Below, piece by piece: positions 8,001 through 16,056 of a stretch of 21,330 nt of DNA. Under the pieces are notes generated by a model that saw only the letters and a list, made by a program, of their open reading frames with translations, did no database searches and was not told the origin of the DNA. The DNA lies in the NCBI GenBank assembly GCA_027064285.1, contig JAMOPX010000028.1:1-21330 (forward strand), written 5' to 3'. The DNA comes from Desulfobacterales bacterium. GTDB taxonomy: Bacteria > Desulfobacterota > DSM-4660 > Desulfatiglandales > JALVZP01. The stretch's first letter is position 1; each line of letters starts with the position of its first letter. A program made the position numbers and the translations under genes.

Positions 8001-8834
8001 ATTAAGCCTGTAAGCAGATCAAGACTGTTTAATGCTATTATAGAAAACCTTTTAAAAGAAAAGGTTATAAAGATATCTGAGTCTAAGAAGGTAAAAAAGA
8101 TAAAGAAAAGACTTCGTATTCTTTTGGCAGAAGATAATCCCGTAAACCAGAAGGTTGCAAAAACTATATTAGAAAAACATGGATTTCAGGTGATTATTGC
8201 AAATAACGGCAAAGAAGCAGTGGAGCTTTTAACAAAAGAAAGCTTTGATCTTGTGCTTATGGATGTACAGATGCCTGAAATGGATGGTCTTGAAGCCACA
8301 AGGAAGATAAGAGAACTGGGGATAAAAACACCTATTGTGGCACTGACCGCAAATGCATTTGAAGAAGACAGGAAAAGATGTTTTGAAGCAGGAATGGATG
8401 AATATTTATCAAAACCCATAAAGATTGAAGAATTATTAAATATAATATCTAATTTCTTTGAAACTGAAACAGAACAAAAGGAAGAGCATGTTCAAACACA
8501 GAATAAAAAGGTAATTCAAATTGATATGAAAAGGGCGATGGATGCTGTGGGAGGAGACAAAGAACTTTTGAATGAGCTATTGAATATGTTCTACGAAGAT
8601 TCAAAAGCTAAGGTAAAGGAGATAGAAGAAGCCATAAAAAATAAGGATTATGAAAGACTGAGAGAGCTTGCCCATTCAGTTAAAGGTGCATCTGCAAATA
8701 TAGGACTTACAGATATATATGAGATATGCTTAGAGCTTGAGAATATGGCAAAGAAAAAGGATCTATCTGGATCAGATAAGCTATACTCAAAATTAAAAGA
8801 AAATATAGAAGCACTCGGGGGAATGCTTAAATGA
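5052..8834 (+). CDS. Hybrid sensor histidine kinase: PAS x5, HisKA, HATPase, REC x2, Hpt
   Basis: Cytoplasmic multistep phosphorelay protein of 1260 aa with no signal peptide or membrane segment. The ATG follows AGGAGG (5041-5046). Five PAS-like modules occupy about 10-125, 130-250, 255-368, 375-495 and 500-615. HisKA has the H-box SHEIRTPMN with phospho-accepting His638. The ATPase domain has N-box NLIGNAIKF, G1 DTGIGIP (787-793) and G2 GGTGLGL (816-822). Receiver 1 keeps D884/D885, D933 and K985. Receiver 2 keeps E1027/D1028, D1071, T1099 and K1121. The Hpt domain has LAHSVKG with His1208. All phosphotransfer residues are present, so a complete His-Asp-His relay is contained in one chain. 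Its final response regulator is not in the window and the signal is unknown. The linker after the ATPase carries a 15-nt tandem duplication (GTATGGGAAAAA at 7620 and 7635) giving VWEKKVWEK. It lies 14 nt after sat-cysC and overlaps secA by 4 nt. Confidence 0.93.
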   Translation: MQDLSEKIKEERDIFKDALEKGACGVAILNKDKKIIYLNPVILNMWGYDIEEREKLKDFRIFSSDKDSISRLIDEVLKNPKELSQELVGIKRNGEEFWIRVSLSPLFLDDQLGYIILFAEDIAEEKRKQKELERYVDHLLTFNAKLSKDGKVLMVNRTAIEAAGVDCSDLIDKYFWDTYWWSYDKNVQERLKKMIRRAARGEQIFYSEKVRVKDGFIFIQFSLRPVINKKGEVEYLVAEGQNITKLKEIQDELQKTYDLINAMQSLASMLDKHGRIEFVNNVAFRMGFHADEIIGKYFWEVDWISKDDKDKVKDAIEKASKGKAIRIEVEAFSKKKKPFPAILVFTPVKDKRSDVRGIICEGMSIKELKKREEELAKYLHLLNSMSNFAGIFDLEGRLIFINDVTLGITGFSKDEVIGIPVWELGWFAPDEESRAIIKDAAYLALQGKWLQFEVTAYTKDNNPFPVLTNTAPLLNPNKEIIGGVLEGKPISDIKELQEDLKREMAKFKGMIAGMEEGIVFADKSHKITEINEFMLKVLNKKGVEVIGKHLEELHPPNIYDNIREILFKFRTKPESSPIIINRKIHDKHVIIRIQPIYREGKYEGVVKNVVDVTELVVAREKAEEASQAKSNFLASMSHEIRTPMNAIIGAAELLEQTQLTFEQRDYVNMLKLSAQNLLDIINDILDLSKIEAGKIELEKTEFNLPELVENTCISLSAKAHEKGIELFCRISPEVPEIVIGDPIRLKQVLVNLIGNAIKFTENGHIIVEVKKLDEKDKKVLLHFSISDTGIGIPEDKIDKIFENFTQADSSTTRKYGGTGLGLSICKHIVEMMGGKIWVESKLGVGSTFYFTVYLDKVWEKKVWEKEEVEKKSLKLKGLRALIVDDNSTNRFILYEILESWEIESDSSGDSFEALRKIHESIERKKLYDILLLDVEMPEINGIELAQRIREIEEYKKVPIIMLSSSTNRELRKKAEEIGISHYLIKPVSRSRLFNAIIENLLKEKVIKISESKKVKKIKKRLRILLAEDNPVNQKVAKTILEKHGFQVIIANNGKEAVELLTKESFDLVLMDVQMPEMDGLEATRKIRELGIKTPIVALTANAFEEDRKRCFEAGMDEYLSKPIKIEELLNIISNFFETETEQKEEHVQTQNKKVIQIDMKRAMDAVGGDKELLNELLNMFYEDSKAKVKEIEEAIKNKDYERLRELAHSVKGASANIGLTDIYEICLELENMAKKKDLSGSDKLYSKLKENIEALGGMLK

Positions 8835-11686
8835 TCGGCAAACTTTTGAAAAGGATTTTTGGCAGCAAGAATGAAAGAGAAATCAGATCTATGATCCCTA
8901 TAGTGGATCGTATAAACCAGTTAGAGCTGGAGATGAAAAAACTCTCTGATGACCAGCTTCGTGCAAAAACTGCTGAATTCAAACAAAGGCTTGAAAATGG
9001 AGAATCCTTAGATGAACTTCTTCCCGAGGCATTTGCAGTTGTAAGAGAAACTTCGGTTAGGATCTTAGGACTTAGACCATTTGATGTTCAATTAATAGGC
9101 GGAATTGTTCTTCACAAAGGTAAGATAGCTGAGATGAAAACAGGTGAAGGAAAAACCCTTGTTGCTACTATGCCTCTCTATTTAAATGCCCTTACAGGGA
9201 AAGGTGTTCATTTGGTTACAGTAAACGATTATCTTGCTAAAAGAGATGCTGAATGGATGGGATCTATATATAGATTCTTAGGTATGTCTGTTGGGGTGGT
9301 AGTCCATGGAATGGATGATATTGAGCGAAAAAAGGCTTATGATTGTGATATTACTTACGGGACAAACAATGAATTTGGTTTTGATTACCTAAGGGACAAC
9401 ATGAAATACAGCTTGGATGAGATGGTTCAAAGAGGTTTTTACTATGCCATAGTGGATGAAGTGGACAGCATCCTTATAGATGAAGCCAGAACTCCACTCA
9501 TAATAAGCGGACCTGTAGAACATAAGGTAGATAAGATATATATGGAAGCAAAACCTCTTGTCCTCACCCTCAGAAAAAAACAGGCTGGGATAATAAGAAA
9601 GCTCCTGAAAGAGGTAAGAGAAAGAATCGGCAAAGGAGATATAGATGAAGAAACAATAAAGATGCTTATTCAGATAAAAAGAGGAGATCCAAAGAATCCT
9701 GTTTTTTTGAATATACTGGCAGATCATCCTGGTCTAAAAAAAGAGATGTCTAAGCTTGAAGGATTGCTAGATATTCAAAAACTTCTTCCTGAACTGGACA
9801 AAGAACTTTATTGCGTAATAGATGAGCAGAGCAGTAGTGTTGATCTTACAGACAAAGGGATAAAGCTGTTGAGCAGTAGCGGATTAGGTGATTTTGTCAT
9901 TCCTGATATAGACGAAGAAGCACGCAAGATTCAAGATGATCCAGAACTGAGTGAACATAAAAAGATGGAGAAATTAAGAGAGCTTGAAGAAAGATATGTA
10001 AGGGCCTCGGAACTTTTGCATGCAGTCCAGCAGCTTATAAGAGCTTACTGGCTCTTTGAAAAAGATGTTCATTATGTAGTAAAGGATGGTCAAGTAATCA
10101 TTGTGGATGAATTTACTGGAAGGATGATGCCTGGCAGAAGATGGAGCGATGGATTACATCAGGCAGTAGAGGCAAAGGAAGGGGTGAAAGTGGCTGAAGA
10201 AAATCAGACATTGGCCACTATCACATTTCAAAACTTTTTCAGAATGTATGAAAAGCTTGCCGGAATGACAGGAACAGCAGATACAGAGGCAGCAGAATTT
10301 AAGAGTATATATAACTTAGATGTAGTGGTTATTCCCACACATAGAAAGATGATAAGGATTGATTATCCAGATGTGATTTACAAGACAGAAAAAGAAAAGT
10401 TTAGGGCAGTGGTTCAGGAAATAAAGGAACTTTATGAAAAAGGAAGACCAGTGCTTGTAGGCACTGTATCCATAGAAAAATCAGAAATGTTAAGCAGGAT
10501 GCTTAAGAGAGCAGGTATTCCTCATTCTGTACTAAATGCAAAGCATCATGAAAAGGAAGCAGAAATAATAGCAAAGGCAGGCCAAAAAAAGACTGTTACT
10601 ATATCAACTAATATGGCTGGAAGAGGTACAGATATAGTCTTGGGAGAAGGTGTAACAGAGCTTGGAGGTCTTCATGTAATAGGCACTGAAAGACACGAAA
10701 GCCGAAGAATAGATAACCAGCTTAGAGGTAGATCAGGAAGACAGGGAGATCCTGGTTCATCTCGTTTTTATCTTTCATTAGAAGACGATCTTTTAAGGAT
10801 ATTTGGCTCAGAAAGGATTGCCGGAGTTATGGACAGGTTAGGAATAGAAGAAGGGGAACCAATTGAGCATAATCTGATAACAAGAGCTATAGAAAATGCT
10901 CAAAAAAGAGTAGAGGCATATAATTTCAGTATAAGAAAGCAGCTCTTAGAATATGATGATGTAATGAATAAACATAGAGAAATCATATATGGCCTGAGAA
11001 GGCAAATACTGGAAGGAAGGGATATAGACAATCTTATAACAGACATGATAGAAGACAAGGTAGAAAGCATAGTAGAAAGATACACAGATCCCAAAAAGAG
11101 ACCAGATCAGTGGGATATAAAAGGACTTGAAAGAGATTTCTTAAGGATATTTGCTTTTAGACCAAAAATAGAACCAGAAGATATAGGAGAAGAAAGATTT
11201 AACCAGTTAACAGTAGAGGAAGCAAAAGAGATTCTTATTTCTCAGATAAAGGAAAGATATCAAGATAAAAAGAAGCTATTTGGTGAAGAAAGTCTAAGCG
11301 AAATCTCCAAGCTTGTTCTGTTAAACATGATTGACAAAAACTGGATAGATCACCTCCAAGACATGGATTTTTTAAAAGAGAGCATAGGCCTAAGAGGTTA
11401 TGGTCAGATGGATCCTTTAAGGGAATATCAAAAAGAAGGATTTGCTATGTTCGAGGCACTTCTGGATAGGATAAAAGAGGAAACTTTGAATATAGTCTTT
11501 TCTTTAAGATTAATGAAAGGATCTGAAGAGGTTCCAAAGAAGGAAAGAAAGGTTCTATATCTAAGACACGGAGAAGAGTCTTCTCGCAAACCAATAAAAA
11601 AGAAAAAAAAGATTGGAAGAAATGATCCGTGTCCATGTGGAAGCGGGAAAAAATATAAAAAATGTTGTGGCAGAGGGATTGTATAA
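8831..11686 (+). CDS. secA: Preprotein translocase ATPase SecA
   Basis: Motor of the Sec export pathway that drives unfolded preproteins through SecYEG. At 951 aa it is longer than E. coli SecA (about 901). Seen: Walker A MKTGEGKT (102-109), DEAD-box-like VDEVD (208-212) followed by DEARTPL, SDGLHQAVEAKEGV, GMTGTADTEA, TNMAGRGTDIVLG, ERHESRRIDNQLRGRSGRQGD, and a C-terminal zinc motif with C934, C936, C945 and C946 preceded by a Lys run. The extra length is mainly an acidic/basic helical insert of about 70 residues (about 240-325) and a smaller one near 350-395 in the preprotein cross-linking region. From memory, Bacteroidetes and Aquificae SecA proteins have similar inserts. The stretch after GRGTDIVLG is shorter than in E. 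coli. The start overlaps the kinase stop (ATGA), with GGGGGA about 8 nt upstream. Confidence 0.97.
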   Translation: MIGKLLKRIFGSKNEREIRSMIPIVDRINQLELEMKKLSDDQLRAKTAEFKQRLENGESLDELLPEAFAVVRETSVRILGLRPFDVQLIGGIVLHKGKIAEMKTGEGKTLVATMPLYLNALTGKGVHLVTVNDYLAKRDAEWMGSIYRFLGMSVGVVVHGMDDIERKKAYDCDITYGTNNEFGFDYLRDNMKYSLDEMVQRGFYYAIVDEVDSILIDEARTPLIISGPVEHKVDKIYMEAKPLVLTLRKKQAGIIRKLLKEVRERIGKGDIDEETIKMLIQIKRGDPKNPVFLNILADHPGLKKEMSKLEGLLDIQKLLPELDKELYCVIDEQSSSVDLTDKGIKLLSSSGLGDFVIPDIDEEARKIQDDPELSEHKKMEKLRELEERYVRASELLHAVQQLIRAYWLFEKDVHYVVKDGQVIIVDEFTGRMMPGRRWSDGLHQAVEAKEGVKVAEENQTLATITFQNFFRMYEKLAGMTGTADTEAAEFKSIYNLDVVVIPTHRKMIRIDYPDVIYKTEKEKFRAVVQEIKELYEKGRPVLVGTVSIEKSEMLSRMLKRAGIPHSVLNAKHHEKEAEIIAKAGQKKTVTISTNMAGRGTDIVLGEGVTELGGLHVIGTERHESRRIDNQLRGRSGRQGDPGSSRFYLSLEDDLLRIFGSERIAGVMDRLGIEEGEPIEHNLITRAIENAQKRVEAYNFSIRKQLLEYDDVMNKHREIIYGLRRQILEGRDIDNLITDMIEDKVESIVERYTDPKKRPDQWDIKGLERDFLRIFAFRPKIEPEDIGEERFNQLTVEEAKEILISQIKERYQDKKKLFGEESLSEISKLVLLNMIDKNWIDHLQDMDFLKESIGLRGYGQMDPLREYQKEGFAMFEALLDRIKEETLNIVFSLRLMKGSEEVPKKERKVLYLRHGEESSRKPIKKKKKIGRNDPCPCGSGKKYKKCCGRGIV

Positions 11687-12846
11687 TGGATCTAAGGATA
11701 AAAGGATTTTTGGCTGCAGGCATACATGCTGGTATAAAGGAACAAGGTAAGCTTGATTTGGGACTTATTTATTCTGAAAAAGAGGCCTCGGTTGCTGCCG
11801 TGTTTACCAAAAACAAGGTAAAAGCAGCTCCAATAACTGTATCTCAGGCTCATCTTGCTATGAATCAAGGAAAAGCAAAGGTAATCATAGCAAACTCAGG
11901 AAATGCAAATGCATGCACAGGAAATAAAGGCATAGAAGATGCCATTAGGACTGCTCAGTTAGTAGCAGAACAGGTAGATATTGAAAGAAAAGAGGTGCTT
12001 ATTGCATCTACAGGTGTTATTGGAAAAAAGCTTGATATGGATCTGATCTCTAAGGCAATACCAGAAGTAGTGAAAAGTCTTTCACCTACTGGTCTTAGGA
12101 AATTTGCAGAAGCTATTATGACTACAGACACATTTCCAAAAGTGAGCGTTTTTGAAGGGAATGGTTATAAGATTGTTGGAATTGCCAAAGGTGCAGGAAT
12201 GATAATGCCTGATATGGCTACCATGCTCTCTTTTATACTTACAGATGTTCAAATAGATCCAGAATCACTTCAAAATTCACTTCTGAGAACAGTAGAAAAG
12301 ACATTTAACAGGATCACAGTGGATGGACAAACCAGCACAAATGACACCGTGATAATCATGGCAAATGGCACATCAGGCCCTGCTGAAATAAACTCCTTTA
12401 GAGAAGGATTATTTAAGGTTTGTTCTGAACTCTCTAAGATGATAGTAAAAGATGGTGAAGGGGCCAGTAAGGTTGTGGATATAATTATCAAAGGGGCCAA
12501 AAGCCCTTCAGATGCGATAATCGGCGCAAGAGCAGTAGCTAATTCAAGCTTGGTAAAAACTGCTATATATGGAGAGGATCCCAATTGGGGAAGAATAATG
12601 TCTGCACTTGGAAGCGCAGGAATAGAAATTGATCCAGAATATGTGGACATATGGATTGAGGATGTCCAGATTGTATCGGCTGGACAAGGAACAGGAGAAG
12701 AAAAGGAAAAAATGGCATCAGAAAGGATGAAAAAAGATGAATTCAGCATAATAATTGACCTAAAAAAAGGACCTTATCAAGATCACATGCTTACCTGTGA
12801 TCTTACCCACGAATATATAAGCATAAATGCTGAATACAGAACCTAA
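11686..12846 (+). CDS. argJ: Glutamate N-acetyltransferase / amino-acid acetyltransferase ArgJ
   Basis: Arginine biosynthesis enzyme. It transfers the acetyl group from N-acetylornithine to glutamate, and the bifunctional type also uses acetyl-CoA. I chose the ATG at 11686, which overlaps the secA TAA by one base and has a GAGGG ribosome site about 8 nt upstream; a TTG at 11662 would give a poor extra N-terminus inside secA. The resulting 386 aa is normal for the family. Seen: PDMATML around residues 175-181, where ArgJ precursors self-cleave before the Thr (T179) that becomes the catalytic N-terminus of the beta chain. Also ANSGNANACTG (69-79), TVDGQTSTND (211-220) and GEDPNWGRIM near the end. 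The acetyl-CoA-using versus strictly recycling type cannot be told here. No other arg gene is in the window. It is followed 11 nt later by the guanylyltransferase. Confidence 0.95.
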   Translation: MDLRIKGFLAAGIHAGIKEQGKLDLGLIYSEKEASVAAVFTKNKVKAAPITVSQAHLAMNQGKAKVIIANSGNANACTGNKGIEDAIRTAQLVAEQVDIERKEVLIASTGVIGKKLDMDLISKAIPEVVKSLSPTGLRKFAEAIMTTDTFPKVSVFEGNGYKIVGIAKGAGMIMPDMATMLSFILTDVQIDPESLQNSLLRTVEKTFNRITVDGQTSTNDTVIIMANGTSGPAEINSFREGLFKVCSELSKMIVKDGEGASKVVDIIIKGAKSPSDAIIGARAVANSSLVKTAIYGEDPNWGRIMSALGSAGIEIDPEYVDIWIEDVQIVSAGQGTGEEKEKMASERMKKDEFSIIIDLKKGPYQDHMLTCDLTHEYISINAEYRT

Positions 12847-12857
12847 AGGAGGGCTTT

Positions 12858-13934
12858 ATGTGGGCGGTTATTATGGCAGGTGGATCTGGAACTCGTTTCT
12901 GGCCTCTAAGCAGAAGACTTAAACCCAAGCAATTTTTGGATATAACCGGAAATGAGCCAATGATAGTAGAAACCTATAAAAGGATTTCTGATCTGATAAA
13001 AGATGAGCATATATGCATTATCTTAGGTAAGGAACATCTTGAAGAAGCAAAGAAATTATTTGAAGGAAAAGCTGTTCAGATAATAGCTGAGCCTTTTGGA
13101 AGAAATACTGCTCCATGTATTGCACTTGGAGCCCTTTATGCAATGCACAAAGGAGTAAATGAACCTATAAGTTTTTTGCCTGCTGATCACTATATAGCTA
13201 ATAAAAACGCATTTTTGGAATCTTTGAAAATAGCAGAAAAAGTAGCCACCTCCGGTGGAATTGTTACCTTGGGTATTGTGCCTGTTAGACCTGAGACAGG
13301 ATATGGATACATAAGAAGGGATAAAAATTTAACAAAGGTAGATGGAAAAGAGGTGTATAAGGTTAGAGAATTTGTAGAAAAACCAGACTTAGAAACCGCA
13401 CAGAAATACCTACAAAGTGGAGAATACTACTGGAATGCAGGAATATTTGTGGCAACTTCTGAAACAATAATAAAAGAAACAAAAAAATGTCTGCCAGAAC
13501 TATATGAAGCACTTATTAATCTGAAAGATAAATTTGAAGAAAAAGATTTTGAGCATGTATTGAGAAAGGCTTATGAAAAGGCTCCAAACATTTCATTTGA
13601 TTATGGAATAATGGAAAAAACAGATGCTGACGTTTATGTGATTCCTACAGAATGTGGCTGGAGTGATGTAGGTTCATGGTCTTCTATATATGAACTTAAA
13701 AGAAAAGATTGGGATAGAGAAAATAATCTCGTAGAGGGAGAGGCTCTTCTTATAGACTGCAAAGGAAATTTTATAAGTGGAAAAGGAAGCCGTCTTATTG
13801 CTTGCTTGGGAATAAAAGACATATTGGTAGTAGATACACCAGATGCCATTCTTGTGGCAGATCTAAAAAGGGCTCAAGATGTAAGGAAAGTGGTGGAGAG
13901 ACTCAAAGAAGAAAAAAAGGAAAAATATCTTTAG
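12858..13934 (+). CDS. manC: Mannose-1-phosphate guanylyltransferase
   Basis: Makes GDP-mannose from mannose-1-phosphate and GTP, the activated sugar for mannose, fucose and rhamnose-type residues in polysaccharides and glycans. Seen: nucleotide-binding GGSGTRFWPLSR (8-19) followed by KPKQF, then PADHYI, FVEKPD, YYWNAGIFV, SFDYGIMEK and GWSDVGSWSS. At 358 aa it is the short, single-function form. The C-terminal cupin phosphomannose isomerase domain of the roughly 470-aa bifunctional enzymes is missing, so mannose-6-phosphate must come from another gene. AAGGAGGG lies 6 nt before the ATG. It sits 10 nt before the phosphomannomutase, which would supply its substrate. Confidence 0.93.
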   Translation: MWAVIMAGGSGTRFWPLSRRLKPKQFLDITGNEPMIVETYKRISDLIKDEHICIILGKEHLEEAKKLFEGKAVQIIAEPFGRNTAPCIALGALYAMHKGVNEPISFLPADHYIANKNAFLESLKIAEKVATSGGIVTLGIVPVRPETGYGYIRRDKNLTKVDGKEVYKVREFVEKPDLETAQKYLQSGEYYWNAGIFVATSETIIKETKKCLPELYEALINLKDKFEEKDFEHVLRKAYEKAPNISFDYGIMEKTDADVYVIPTECGWSDVGSWSSIYELKRKDWDRENNLVEGEALLIDCKGNFISGKGSRLIACLGIKDILVVDTPDAILVADLKRAQDVRKVVERLKEEKKEKYL

Positions 13935-13944
13935 GAGGAATGAG

Positions 13945-15306
13945 ATGCTAAAAGATCACATATTCAGAGAATATGACATAAGAGGGACCTATCCTGATGA
14001 GCTGAATGAAGAAACTGTAACACTTTTGGGAAAGGCTTTTGGTACTTATTATAGAAAGAACAATGCAAAGAAGATAACATTGGGAAGAGATTGCAGGCTA
14101 AGTTCTCCAGAACTTTCCAAGTGGCTTAAACAGGGGCTTTTGAGTTCTGGAATAGACATATTAGAGCTGGGGGTTGTGGCCACTCCCTTAGTTTACTTCT
14201 CACTTCATATTATGGAGGTGGATGGAGGAATCCAGATCACCGGCAGTCATAATCCACCAGAGTTTAATGGATTTAAAATATGTCTTGGAAAAGAGACTAT
14301 ATACGGAGAGGAGATACAGAAAATAAAGGAGATATGCAAGTTAAGAGAATTTGTAGAAGGACACGGAAAAGTAGAGCAGGTGGAGATAGTTGATAAATAT
14401 GTAGATTATATAATAAACAATATAAAACCTGGTCCTTACAAGAAAAAGGTAGTAGTGGATGGAGGAAATGGAACAGCATGTGAGGTAGCTGTAAGAATAT
14501 ACAAAGAACTTGGATTTGAGGTGATACCTATATTTTGTGAACCAGATGGAAATTTTCCGAATCATCACCCTGACCCAACTATACCAGAAAACCTGACTCA
14601 GCTGATAAATAAAGTGAAAGAAGAAAAAGCAGATCTGGGGATTTCCTTTGATGGAGATGGAGATAGGATCGGCGTAGTGGACGAGAAAGGAGAAATAGTC
14701 TGGGGAGATCAGCTCATGATAATATTCTCCAGAGATCTTTTGAGAAGATATAGAGGCGGAAAGATAATAGGGGAAGTGAAGTGTTCGCAGGTATTATATG
14801 AAGAGATAAAGAAAAGTGGTGGTGAACCAATAATGTGGAAGACAGGTCATTCTTTGATAAAAAAGAAAATGAAAGAAGAAAATGCCCTTTTGGCAGGAGA
14901 AATGAGCGGACATCTTTTCTTTGCTGAGAGATACTTTGGATACGATGATGCGATATATGCTGGAGCAAGGCTTTTGGAGATTCTTTCCAGAAAAGAGGAG
15001 GGAATAAGTCAGCTTCTTTCTGATGTGCCAAAGATGGTGAATACTCCAGAAATAAGAATAGATTGTCCTGACGAAATAAAATTTAATGTAGTTGCAGAAA
15101 TAGCAGAGGAATTTAAAAAAGAGGGTTATAATGTTGTAGATGTGGATGGTGCAAGAGTAATATTTGAAGATGGATGGGGACTTCTTCGGGCATCCAACAC
15201 TCAGCCGGTCTTAGTGCTTAGATTTGAGGCAAAGGATCAGGAAAAGCTTGAAAAAATACAACAAATCTTCAGAGAGAAACTTCAGAAAAAGGGTATCAAG
15301 TTTTAG
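13945..15306 (+). CDS. manB: Phosphomannomutase / phosphoglucomutase
   Basis: Alpha-D-phosphohexomutase of 453 aa that interconverts hexose-6-phosphate and hexose-1-phosphate. Next to manC, its likely job is mannose-6-P to mannose-1-P, although AlgC-like members also use glucose phosphates. Seen: opening FREYDIRG (7-14), catalytic phosphoserine loop TGSHNPPEFNGFK (99-111, S101), metal loop DGDGDR (236-241), sugar loop GEMSGH (318-323), and a C-terminal phosphate-binding RASNTQPVLVLRFEA. All four functional loops are present. AGGAGG lies about 7 nt upstream of the ATG. The 3' end overlaps the oppositely oriented methyltransferase by 11 nt, so no terminator separates the two. Confidence 0.93.
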   Translation: MLKDHIFREYDIRGTYPDELNEETVTLLGKAFGTYYRKNNAKKITLGRDCRLSSPELSKWLKQGLLSSGIDILELGVVATPLVYFSLHIMEVDGGIQITGSHNPPEFNGFKICLGKETIYGEEIQKIKEICKLREFVEGHGKVEQVEIVDKYVDYIINNIKPGPYKKKVVVDGGNGTACEVAVRIYKELGFEVIPIFCEPDGNFPNHHPDPTIPENLTQLINKVKEEKADLGISFDGDGDRIGVVDEKGEIVWGDQLMIIFSRDLLRRYRGGKIIGEVKCSQVLYEEIKKSGGEPIMWKTGHSLIKKKMKEENALLAGEMSGHLFFAERYFGYDDAIYAGARLLEILSRKEEGISQLLSDVPKMVNTPEIRIDCPDEIKFNVVAEIAEEFKKEGYNVVDVDGARVIFEDGWGLLRASNTQPVLVLRFEAKDQEKLEKIQQIFREKLQKKGIKF

Positions 15307-15964
15307 CTCTTTTTGCCCTTATTAAGATAACAGGTATTTCCTGAGTTGGAGAGCGAAGTATCTTTTTAACTGCTTTTACTTCGTATTCTTTGCTCAGTTC
15401 ATTTAGAAACTTGAGGCTGCTTTTTCTGACACCTTCAGCAAGTATGATTTCTCCTGTTTGCCGTAGATGTTTATTAAATAGATTCAAAATCGGATCAAAA
15501 TCTTCTTCTCTGTATAATATGTCAGATCCCACTATAAAATCGTATCTCTCTTCTGAGAGCTGAGGATCTTTCCAGTCGCATTTTTTTACAATCACAGATT
15601 TTTTCTTTTCTGCGTTTAGATTCTGGCACACATTTGCAAGGGCAAACCGAAGAGCATCTTCGTTGTAATCTGTTATGGTGACCTTATGTCCCAAAAAAGC
15701 AGTAATGATCCCTACAACCCCTATACCTGCTCCTATCTCTAAGAATGACTTTGGAATTGGGGAATTTAGCTCATATATGTGACTTATCAATACAATAGAT
15801 CCTTCCCATATCTTTGCCCATAAAGGAAACTCAGCTACAGTAGTCTTTTCCTTTACAAAAGGGGTTATATCCTTAGGCAGAAAAAAGGTAAATTCATTGT
15901 TTCCTATTTTGAGCCTTTTTTCTTCTACTTGGTATTTTTTTAAAAATTCCTTTAAGTATGACAT
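15296..15964 (-). CDS. Class I SAM-dependent methyltransferase, METTL20/METTL21-like
   Basis: Small cytosolic methyltransferase of 222 aa. Seen: LWAKIWEGSIVLISHI (48-63), which resembles the PYWAxxWP segment of the Methyltransf_16 / eukaryotic METTL20-21 group; SAM-binding motif I FLEIGAGIGVVGI (74-86); acidic Asp99 at the end of beta2 (TITDY); DWKD; and GSDILYREEDF (146-156), matching the D-x-x-Y signature of this group. Relatives methylate protein lysines, for example on the electron transfer flavoprotein beta chain, so a protein substrate is a reasonable guess but not shown. AAGGAG (15972-15977) precedes the ATG by 7 nt, and the hairpin element lies 5-7 nt further upstream. It may be co-transcribed with gatB (92-nt gap) or have its own promoter. 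It overlaps the convergent phosphomutase by 11 nt. Confidence 0.8.
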   Translation of the reverse strand: MSYLKEFLKKYQVEEKRLKIGNNEFTFFLPKDITPFVKEKTTVAEFPLWAKIWEGSIVLISHIYELNSPIPKSFLEIGAGIGVVGIITAFLGHKVTITDYNEDALRFALANVCQNLNAEKKKSVIVKKCDWKDPQLSEERYDFIVGSDILYREEDFDPILNLFNKHLRQTGEIILAEGVRKSSLKFLNELSKEYEVKAVKKILRSPTQEIPVILIRAKRAKT

Positions 15965-15984
15965 CTTTTCACTCCTTTATATTT

Positions 15985-16016
15985 TATAGTTACCCGCAAT
16001 TATGCGGATAACTATA
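15985..16016 (-). repeat. Hairpin repeat element, copy 2 (methyltransferase leader)
   Basis: On the minus strand this 32-bp sequence matches copy 1 (3265-3296) at 30 of 32 positions. With flanking bases the palindrome extends over 15983-16018: arms TTTATAGTTA and TAACTATAAA, one T.G position, then CCGCA/TGCGG around a TAAT loop. That makes a 16-pair stem including one G.U wobble when read as minus-strand RNA; read as plus-strand RNA the same position is a C.A mismatch. It lies between gatB and the methyltransferase, directly before the latter's Shine-Dalgarno. It also holds the DnaA-box-like TTATCCGCA (16003-16011, minus). Confidence 0.85.
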
Positions 16017-16056
16017 AATATGTATATACCAAATTCCTTTGTGAAAGTTTTTCAAG

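Noticed and set aside
12270..12749. Long antisense frame (159 codons) inside argJ, and similar antisense frames inside sat-cysC (4326-4742), secA and the kinase.
   Set aside because: They are Ser/Leu/Ile-rich shadows of conserved genes with no recognisable domain or ribosome site.
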